Shown in pieces: positions 48,198 through 58,500 of a stretch of DNA of 64,000 bases. The notes beneath the pieces were generated by a model. The model saw only the letters and a program-made list of their open reading frames with translations, had not been told where the DNA came from and searched no databases. Source of the DNA: Hormiphora californensis. Taxonomy: Eukaryota > Ctenophora > Tentaculata > Cydippida > Pleurobrachiidae. The position numbers were made by a program, and so were the translations under genes. The first letter of the stretch is position 1; every line of letters starts with the position of its first letter. Location: positions 4,094,532 through 4,158,531 of the forward strand of contig CM035359.1 of assembly GCA_020137815.1 (NCBI GenBank). The letters are read 5' to 3'.

Positions 48198-48274
<77 letters not shown>
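48183..48274. repeat. CT microsatellite
   Basis: Nearly pure (CT)n, 0.9 kb before the candidate first exon at 49180. Confidence 0.95.
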
Positions 48275-48277
<3 letters not shown>

Positions 48278-48571
48278 GGTTTTGAAGGTAGCTCTGCTGT
48301 TTGAAAGACCTTTTTGAAAAGGTACTTTTCCTCTTTTTTGCTGTCTAAATATGATTCCTTTGTTCTGTTATAGCTCTCGCTTTATACGTGCCTCTCTGAT
48401 CCCTCTCTCTCACAGTTCTCGGTTGTTTTGCTGCATTTGTACACACGTTCTCTATTACTGGAATACAGAATTCACAGCCGCTATATATTAAGCACATTTG
48501 TTACCCGGCTATTCTTATCACGTTTAATCTTTATACCATATATTGTAGGTTCTGATCATAACACACCGAGA

Positions 48572-48619
48572 TCTACTGACTACTAGATCAATGATCAATC
48601 TAGTAGTCAGTAGATCAAT
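48572..48619. repeat. Short inverted repeat
   Basis: GATCTACTGACTACTAGATC, a short spacer and its near-inverse. Confidence 0.7.
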
Positions 48620-48883
48620 GATCATTGAACTATTATACTTATTATACTGCTTCTACTATGTATTATTATATTGAACTGATATTTTAAGCTCCAGCTTTAA
48701 TGCCCGCATAACCCCAAACGTTTACACCCCGCCTAAAAGTTCCATTACCCACACTACATAAGCTTTAAGGGTTATAATGGCTCTGCACGTGCCCACTCTA
48801 ACAGAACGGATATATTCTATAGAGATAGAAAGATAGGATATTTAAACTATATATAGAAGAGATAGAAAGATAGGATATTTAAA

Positions 48884-48965
48884 CTATAAATAGAAGCTTT
48901 AAACACTTTTTCTGACACTCCCTATAGGGAGTGTCAAAAAAAGTGTTTAAAGCTTCTATTTATAG
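48884..48965. repeat. 82-bp palindrome, one mismatch
   Basis: CTATAAATAGAAGCTTTAAA through CTCCCTATAGGGAG and back, without spacer. One mispair in the T/A run. Confidence 0.9.
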
Positions 48966-49179
48966 CCAATTATAATCTTTACTTTTCACAGTCCTGAGCA
49001 ATATTTGATTATTAGTGTCCTCTCTACACTCTACAGCTTGGTCCTTATATTATATTTCCGTGGTATAAGATTCTATCTATCTACGGAGTGCCTGGGCTTG
49101 CCAACGGCAAGCCCACAGGGGACTATCGCAAAGCGATATCGCCGGCACTAGGAGTGGTATAAGATTGTTCATTATATTT

Positions 49180-49260
49180 ATGGAGCACCGTGGTGGGTCA
49201 TCCAGGATGGAGGACCAGGATCAGGAGGAGAACCCTCGATTTAGGATGGGCGATGATCAG
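49180..49260 (+). CDS. Candidate alternative first exon, 27 codons, phase-0 donor
   Basis: ATG at 49180 opens 27 codons (MEHRGGSSRMEDQDQEENPR...) ending GDDQ before GTAATT in phase 0. It lies 1.4 kb upstream of exon 1. A MITE follows only about 14 bp after the donor. Short, charged, no hydrophobic stretch. Confidence 0.5.
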
Positions 49261-49274
49261 GTAATTGGACAAGA

Positions 49275-49365
49275 TTCTTTCAGGCCAATGCTCTGACCAC
49301 AGTTCTCGTGCGGTCCGCGATTATTTGAAAGACATGAGAAAAGGGTCAGGCCAATGCTCTGACAG
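49275..49365. mobile_element. CTGTCAGGCCAATGC MITE copy after 49180 exon
   Basis: CTTTCAGGCCAATGCTCTGA to AATGCTCTGACAG. Flanks GACAAGAT and GACAATAT differ at one base. It starts about 14 bp after the donor of the candidate first exon. Confidence 0.65.
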
Positions 49366-50084
49366 GACAATATATAGAGTCTGTCTTTACATATTCGGAG
49401 TTGGACTCATGTTCCAACTCATATGAACCTAGAACAAGAACATAATATGTATGATAATCGTGCCAAAATTGAATATTTATTCACAGCTCTACAGTTTTAT
49501 GAAAAATCCCAAAATAATAAAATATTATCTTTTTGATCTATCGAGAGAAGACAGAATATAATACATATGGAAAGAAGATACTAAAAAGAAGGAAGATCTT
49601 TACCAGGAAGGCGACATGAAAAGTTATATTGTATTGTCATTTCACGTTGTACATTTTGGCATGACGAAATAACATCTAATACACTATAGTACTCGATCTT
49701 TAATTTATCATGATGTCTTTTACCTAGTCACACATAGTTTGTCGTAAACATGAATCATAGCATACATATGAATCATACCATATTGTATGAAGATGCAGTT
49801 GCTTTGGGACAAAATTCTGCCTAGTCATACGAAAACTCAGGGCTCTATTTATATATGATCGGTATATTCTTTAATTACCCAAATGTTATCTTGGGGATTT
49901 TTTATTATCACATCATGTGCGTCGTGCATAATCTTCAATTATGTCACAGTTGACCACGTGGTATTTATTTTGCCGTTACATCGCAAATCTCCGTGGTAAC
50001 TCTCACAATTCCGATTCCGGAACACCCCGCGATCCGCTCTATGCCGGCAACACCCGGCTCCTCCTCCTAGGGGCTTCTCGTCCT

Positions 50085-50470
50085 CTCTCTCTCGAGCTTT
50101 CTTCTCGCCTCTCTCTCTCCTCTCTCGCTCTCTCTCTCTGCTCGCTCTCTCTCTATTTCGATCACCCCTCGTTGCTTTCTATCATTCGAGTATTCCTTTA
50201 AATTCTCTCTCCCTCTCTGTATTTCTACCACTATATTTAACTTTCTCTCCCGTCGGAATACCGAGAATGGAGCTTTCACGCTCACGCTCTCGCTCGCGCG
50301 CGAGCACGCGCCGCTCTCTCTCCACTCTCGCTCTCGCTCTCTCGTCTCACTGCTCTCTCCTCTGCTCACTCTCGCAGCTCCTCTCACCTCAACCTCACTC
50401 TCTCTCACTCTCTCTCTCTCTCTCACTCTCTCTCTATCTCTCTATCTCTCTCTCTCTCTATCTCTCTCTG
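50085..50470. repeat. CT-rich tract upstream of K2P exon 1
   Basis: CTCTCT runs with GCTCTC and CACTC breaks, ending 90 bp before the ATG at 50561. It may be part of the 5' region of the gene. Confidence 0.85.
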
Positions 50471-50560
50471 GATCTCACTCTTCCCAATCCAACGCACTGT
50501 ATGCAGTAGCGGGGAGAAAGATTGCTCCGCATTTCTTTGTGCTGTGCCCAATTCATAATA

Positions 50561-51364
50561 ATGAGTTTGCCCCGTCACGGCGATCTTCACCAGCAGCAGC
50601 CTATGACTGATGGTGGAGGAGAGTCACGTTGTCATGGAAACGGTCAACATGCCGGACATGAAGGAGGAGGAGGAACGCAGCATGGACCGTGTTGTACCCA
50701 GTGTTGTAACGGTGGTAACCATGGTGTAGATGGTAGCAACCATGGAGGAGTTGGTAACCATGGTAACCGCGGTGGTAACCGTGGTTTAGATAGTGATCCA
50801 CCTAGTTACACCTGGGATTACTTCACCGACACCATCCCACGAAACACTCCCCTGTTATCGGGGTTAGCTGGCGATCTCACCGACTCCCCCTCGGCCCCAG
50901 TTTGTACACCTACCACGCCACTAGGAGCCCACAAGCAGGGATGGAGCAACAACAATCACCCTACACCACCGGTGTCCAGGTCTGGGTATAGCAGCCGGCC
51001 CCCTGTAGTCCCGCCTAGATCTAGACACCGCGGTGATACCTCTGTCACCGCTGCACACCGAGGTAATACCTCTGACACCTCCAGACACCGTGGGGGATAT
51101 CAAGCCCTTTTAGATCAGGATGGATCAAGTCAGGATATCCCGGTAAAATCTGCCATCCGCAGCTCCACAGATGCCGATAGTCAACCTACTGACTCTGCAC
51201 CAGCTGTTGGGGGTTGGGGAGTGGTGCGGAATGAATCAGGTGTCCACCAGAGATCCATTCTCCGTGGTCTTCTCAGCAGAGCGGGGGCAGCCGGGTCTAG
51301 TGGAGCAGCTACCAGGGATAGGCAACGTGATGGCCGAGACGCGGGACACGGCCACGACCCATTG
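50561..51364 (+). CDS. K2P exon 1: long hydrophilic N-terminus (268 aa)
   Basis: The first ATG after an in-frame TAG (50507-50509) is at 50561, which sets the start. The exon encodes 268 residues and ends in phase 0 before GTATGT. The product is low in hydrophobic residues, with a Gly/His/Cys/Asn-rich part (about 28-75), a Pro-rich stretch with PPVVPPRSR and three HRG-type repeats around 155-180. No membrane segment or signal peptide is seen, as expected for a cytoplasmic N-terminus. The Gly/Asn/His part comes from imperfect repeats of GGTAACCATGG-like DNA. It is the first-exon candidate closest to the channel body (401 bp from exon 2). Confidence 0.8.
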
Positions 51365-52378
51365 GTATGTGTTTAATTTCATGTTGAGTTGCCTCACAGT
51401 ACACGCTAAATTAATCATTAATCATTTCGGGCTTTGTTCTTTACTAAATATGCAGTTTGTTCTTTATTACAGTTTGTCTTGTCTTTCTTGATACATTTGG
51501 CAGTGTGATCTTCTGTATTAATAGTATATCTGTTATCTCCCACCAGCTGCTTAGAAATAACCGGTCTGTTTATGAGAAAAACTTTAGTAAAATTGGAAAT
51601 CGACTAAACACTAAAATTAAATACAAATTTTGTAGGCCCTGCTATTCCTGAAACCCCATTCCCGTTCATACCATAATCCCATTCCCAAGCACTACCATCT
51701 CCACTCTCCAACCTGACAACAATCAACTTAATTGAACTATTAATTAACAAAATATTTAATTTCAGGGTCGAGGGATGCCTCCAATTTTTGGGTTTTTTGG
51801 AAAAGTAACCGCTAAAGGACGGAAAGCACTCCTCAACTCTATAGTCCTTCTCTTCCTGAATATTGTTTTCATCACAAGTGGAGCTCTTATTATCTCACGG
51901 ATTGAGAATGATTATAATCTAAAGTAAGTATTGAGATTTGTATCTTAGGAAGTATGGAAGATTGGAAGTTGGGCTAAAGTAAGTATGTATTGAGAATTGT
52001 ATCTAAGGAAGTCTGGAAGTAAGACTTAAGTAAGTGTTGATATGTGTCTTTAGGAAACTTTGGGCTAGTTCACAATCGACATGTCCTTGCTGCCAATGCT
52101 CTGACCACAGTTCTGGCGCGCTCCGCGTTATTTGAGAGAAATGAGAATGGGATCAGGCCACGCTCTGACAGTGTCCTTGTCTCATGAGATTTTTGTCTGT
52201 GTTAGAAGAAAATCCACAAATTTAGGAATAGGTTGCCATATAGTTACCTGCCTTGTTATTGTACAACCCCCTCTCTCTAGGCCCTGACCATAGCAAACAT
52301 TTCCTGTGATTCCTCAGAATTACATGAAGTTGCTGACGATACTGAGATTACGTTCCGGGAATATGATCATCGTATTTT

Positions 52379-52444
<66 letters not shown>

Positions 52445-52451
52445 TCTCTCC

Positions 52452-52548
<97 letters not shown>

Positions 52549-55500
52549 GGTCTAAATTGTTCGACTTACTATTAGCTAACAAATTACCAATTTACATCCG
52601 GAATCTTTCCGTAGATTTCTCAACGCATCAAATATTAGCCAGTTAGTTCGACTGTCGAGTCGATTATGTATCTAACCCCGAAGAAAGAAGATTGAACATA
52701 GGAAGAAAAACTCAAATTAGTTAGGGGCAGTAGTCGAGTGACTGGGAAAAAATTTGTGTCAAGCTGATTTCTTCACTAACGTGTCCCAATGGGTCCCCTC
52801 TAGCCCTCCTGAGTTTTTTCAAACTCGGGATGGGGTGCAACATGTTCATTTCCGGGTTTACTTTGTACCTGCATTTCTAGCCTGAGGCCAAAAGCGTAAC
52901 TACTCTTAGGAAAGGAGTAGAGAGATAATCTAGGGTACTAAAGTGATCAGCGTCCTCGCATTAGTGGGGGTAGGTGCCGGAATTAAGTCTCTATCTCATC
53001 TGGTTAATTAGATAATTGGATAATTAGGTTTGCGCATAACCGTTTTTTGGCTATATGGCTATAGCCACTTCGGAATGGTTTAGAGACTTTTCATTGGTGC
53101 CATTTTGTAGGCAATAGCCAAGTTGTGGGGGGTCGACGTCGGACTTTTAAGCTCTATCTTCAACCGTTTAGCCGTTATTTGGCTTTAAGGGTACACCTGG
53201 CGTTTTTCATCATCGAGTGCCCAACCAAATGACTTCACCAGGGTTTAGGTCATACAAAATGGACCTCAAATATGCAATTTTAGCCCTAAAGTCGAATTCA
53301 TATTTTTGCTACAGCCTATTTTCAAAGTGGCGTTTTTTCAATTTTTGTTGGAATTTTTAACCTCAGGACCACTTTTTTTGAGATAGAAACATTAAATTCT
53401 TGAAATTTGAAGAGAATATAAAGGTGAATAAGCCCAAAGAAGGATTTTTGAAATGGAGCTTATTTCTGGCCATGAGAAGGGTTTACTTTTTTGCTTCTTT
53501 GACACGCTGGCTGAGAATGTTCCCATGCTTCATTAGAGATGAAAATCTGGAAATAGTTGCTCAAAACGATTATCTATGTGGCCCAAAAATTTTGGAACTT
53601 TCCCACCAAAGATGTGGTGTACAGAGCTTTTTTTGTGAAACCTGTCTTTTTGAAAAAGAGGGAAATTCCCTGTATCTCAAAAACGGATGATCGTAGAGAC
53701 CTGGGACTAAGCTTAATCGATTCAGAAGGTCCGATTTTGGGGGGGTCTTCTGAGAGACATTTTGCTCCTACTCCAACCGATTTTGCTGTAATTGCAAAAA
53801 ACCAATTCTATGAAAAGGGGAAACAACTCTATTCTAGTAGCCTGCTTCGGGCTGATTTCCCCCTTACTTGCTGATACCTTTTTCGCAATTACAGCAAAAA
53901 CGGTTGGAGTAGGAGCAAAATGTCTCTCAGAAGACCCCCCCAAAATCGGACCTTCTGAATCGATTGAGCTTGGTCCCAGGTCTCTACGATCATCCGTTTT
54001 TGAGATACAGGGAATTTCCCTCTTTTTCAAAAAGACAGGTTTCACAAAAAAAGCTCTGTACACCACATCTTTGGTGGGAAAGTTCCAAAATTTTTGGGCC
54101 ACATAGATAATCGTTTTGAGCAACTATTTCCAGATTTTCATCTCTAATGAAGCATGGGAACATTCTCAGCTAGCGTGTCAAAGAAGCAAAAAAGTAAACC
54201 GTTCTCATGGCCAGAAATAAGCTCCATTTCAAAAATCCTTCTTTGGGCTTATTCACCTTTATATTCTCTTCAAATTCCAAGAATTTAATGTTTCTATCTC
54301 AAAAAAAGTGGTCCTGAGGTTAAAAATTTCAACAAAAATTGAAAAAACGCCACTTTGAAAATAGGCTGTAGCAAAAATATGAATTCGACTTTAGGGCTAA
54401 AATTGCATATTTGAGGTCCATTTTGTATGGCCTAAACCCTGGTGAAGTCATTTGGTTGGGCACTCGATGATGAAAAACGCCAGGTGTACCCTTAAAGATG
54501 CTCAAAATGAGCAAAATACGGTAAAAAGCCCGATTTTAAGCATATTAAAAGCCAAATAACGGCTAAACGGTTGAAGATAGAGCTTAAAAGTCCGACGTCG
54601 ACCCCCCACAACTTGGCTATTGCCTACAAAATGGCACCAATGAAAAGTCTCTAAACCATTCCGAAGTGGCTATAGCCATATAGCCAAAAAACGGTTATGC
54701 GCAAACCTAATTATCCAATTATCTAATTAACCAGATGAGATAGAGACTTAATTCCGGCACCTACCCCCACTAATGCGAGGACGCTGATCACTTTAGTGCC
54801 CTCGATTTTCTCTCTACTCCTTTCCTAAGAGTAGTTACGCTTTTGGCCTCAGGCTGAAAATGCAGGTACAAAGTAAACCCGGAAATGAACATGTTGCACC
54901 CCATCCCGAGTTTGAAAAAACTCAGGAGGGCTAGAGGGGACCCATTGGGACACGTTAGTGAAGAAATCAGCTTGACACAAATTTTTTCCCAGTCAAGGCG
55001 ATATTCGGTGTTAATACCCCTAACTAAATAGAATTATTAAATTTGAATACAAGTCAAAAAGTCAAGTGGTGGGTCTGTCCCAATCACTGGGTTATAAGCC
55101 GGCGGTGCTTATCTTCGATTCATAGCCCTAAGCCACTCCGTACCGAGGTTCTAAACTTACAGTAATTGGGGGCCAGCCCTACGTGCAGGGGATTGTGGCT
55201 TTTCAGCCGAACCAATTTATAGCTCGGTCAACTAAACAGCTTACATTAGATCCCGAACCGAGATTCGAACCCGGGACCTTCTGCATGAGAAGCGAGTCTG
55301 TTACCACGGGGGTTACCCAACTAGAATTTGTACGTGAACAAAGACTCATTACATGGATAAAACATGTTAATTATCACTCAAACCACCCACAGATTTAAGT
55401 TACTGAATGAGACGCTTTTGAAGAAAGACGATCTGAAGTTTTTCCTCGGACATGATCATGACCCTTTTGTGGAATTCCCCTCGCATTTACCTGGACATCA

Positions 55501-58500
55501 AGGTATTGATAACTGATTGTCACCATGGTTACCATGGTTACCTTGGTTACCACTCCTAAACCGGTATAATGTTATCCTTTCAGGGTGGACAGAAGACGAA
55601 TGGGTGAAACTACATCAACTTCACAAGCAGCGGTGCTTCAAGCTGGACAACGAACACACCCAGCAAAACCTGTGGAACTTTTGGAGCGCTTTTGATTTTT
55701 GTGCAACCGTTCTCACTACAATAGGTATGGGTATATCATGAAACTACCGTATTATATCTCGACCAAAACGCGGAGTTTTTACCGAGTTTTTACGTCATAT
55801 ATCCGACCCGAAAAGCTTCTCCCTTATATTGCAGGTTACGGTAGTATCTACCCACGGACAGCGTTTGGCAAGATAATCCTGATCCTCTACACCATCTGTG
55901 GTATTGGCATCATGGCTATGTACCTGGGTCTATTCTCAAAAGCAATCATCAACTTGGTTAACTTTCTAATCGATCTGGCTACCAAGGTCATCAGACTTGT
56001 CAATAGGCGATTTGTGGTGAGTAGGATTTGGTTTGGCAGCATGGCAGGCAGACCCGATCCCAGGATTGGATTGGTGGAAGACAGACGTGATGTTGACAAA
56101 ACTTTTTCCTTCCCTAATTTGGCAGCCCTCCTCATGTGAAGGGTGGGAAATTTAGCGTTTGAACACAGAGGGGACAATTCCCTAATCCCTAAAACAGAGT
56201 AGAGGGGAACGACAATTCCCTAATTCTCTCTTGTTTCAGTGCAGTGAGGTCTTGTCCCGGATGTTTTCCCTGTTAGTGGTTCTCGTTGCACTCACTGCAT
56301 TCGTTATTATGTGGAGTTTTGTAAGTAAATTAACTAATTACTAATTATTATTTAATATTCACCCAAATTGGAATGATAGTTTTCTAAAAAAGACTGAATT
56401 GTAGTACTATTAGGACTATATTTCCGGGTAAGGCAATTATAGATGAAGGGGTGGGTCTCAAAAGTTTCTCTCACCAGATAGATGGAAATCTCAGAAAATT
56501 CTAAATCCCTAATCTTCCCATTCTCCCTGCAACACCCCCACCATCCCAGGCTGGGGCCACCACTAATCTTCACATTCTCCAGATTATGAGTTCTAGATCC
56601 CTAATCCTCCCCTAATCTCTTGCAGATCGATGAGTTCTAAATCCCTAATCTCCCGTAGATCATGAGTTCTAAATCCCTAATCCTCCCATTCTCCCTACAG
56701 ATTATGAGTTCAAGTAACCCCCGGGATTCCTTCCTAAAAGCATCCTACTTCTACGTTATAACTCTAACAACAGTAGGACTTGGCGATATATCCATGACGG
56801 AGGCGAAACCGTTCGTGCTCATTCGGGTTCTTTTCTTATTCTGTGTTGGTAAGATTCACATCACAGTTCACTAAAATATACATGATATATCTTGTCAAAC
56901 CACACTAACCAGTTGTATTTACATTTCAAAATGATTTTAATTCCATTTTAGCAAGATCTTCACATGGTTCAACTTCACACAGTGGCTATGTGAACTTCAC
57001 ACACCCTGTATCATTATTGAGTAAACCCATACCCCACTTGTTTCAGGTTTAACGTTGGTGACGGCTGTGTTTAATGCATTAAGATCGGTATTGGCAGCCC
57101 ATACAAAGTAAGAAATAACTTTGCGGTGTCAGTATTTTATGAAATAACTTTGCGGTACTGTCGTGCCAGTATTTTAAGAAATAACTTTGCAGTACTGAGG
57201 TGTATTAGTTATACTGGATAATTACTCACCAATGTTGTAGATGGGTTTTAGATTTGAGAACGACTAGAAAAATGGTATGCAGATTGCAGAGCCGAAGTCC
57301 CAAGTCTAGAACCATATAAAATATCAAATCCTTATTCCTTAGAATAAACAATATCTTTAAACATGTATGATATTGGGACTCTGACCTAGAGCCTCAACAG
57401 CATCACATAGAACTAACCCGCCTAACACTTACAGTCTACAAACACTAACAATACTACTTTACTTAATACTTATGACTTACAACTACTGACACAAACACCG
57501 ACAGAAAGCTGCGTTCCAAAGTACAAGACAAACTGGACGAGACGATAGCGGCAACTCAAGCGGCCACCCTAGCCGCTCGGACTAACATGCAAAACCGGGT
57601 AATGGGTGGCGGCGCCAACAGATTTAGAAGATTGAGCACAGCTATAGTTGTACAGAACAAGATAAATGCATTAAATGCTGAGTCAGCACTAACAGAGAAT
57701 GAACGTGAGAATGAGCAGTCCACCGCTACTCCTGTAACAGATCAGAAACCACCTGATTTTGGAGTTAGTATAGTTTTAGAAGCCACCTGATGTTGGAGTT
57801 AGTAATGTTTTAGAGACCACCTGATGTTGGAGTTAGTATAGTTTTAGATTGGTCACGAAATTACCCCTCAACGCGAGCGTAATAGGGGTGACTTCGTAAC
57901 CAAAGTTCTAGAGAGTTTGGAGGTGGTATATTTGGTGTTTGTATAGTTTTAGAGAGAGGGGTTTATTATAGCACTCTCTAATTTCTAACTAGTCAAAGCT
58001 GTCTGGTGCCGCGGACCCCAATCAAACCGCGGTCTGTCGCCGCCAGACAGAAAGGGAGTGCTATAATTATAAGTCAATTCGAGTAGATAGGTTACTGGAG
58101 ATTTGAAGTATAAATACAGAGTCGTGACGAATAGTAACTAGACTGACTAGACCAAACCAGACCACGACTATTACAGTTTACAAACCCATTGAAACCCCAT
58201 TTCCAAAAGTGGCTATAAATTATAGCCACTTTTGGGTAATAATGGGAGCAACTTTTTATAATCATTATAATTATACAGTCGGACCCCGATTTACCGGGCC
58301 CCGATTTATCGGAACCCCGATTTACCGGGAGGATAAATTTCCCCCGATATAGGAAATCAACGGTATTTGACCCCATATACCGGGCATCCCGATTTACCGG
58401 GCAAAATAGCTTCCCCCGAGGATTCCGGTAAATCGGGGTCCGACCGTAATTAATTAACTTATTAACTAATTATTAATTATTATCCCATCAGGCGGCTGAA

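Noticed and set aside
53400-54123. Frames of 96-133 codons in K2P intron 2
   Set aside because: Mirror images from the inverted repeat arms. The segment lies inside an intron and is a foldback element.
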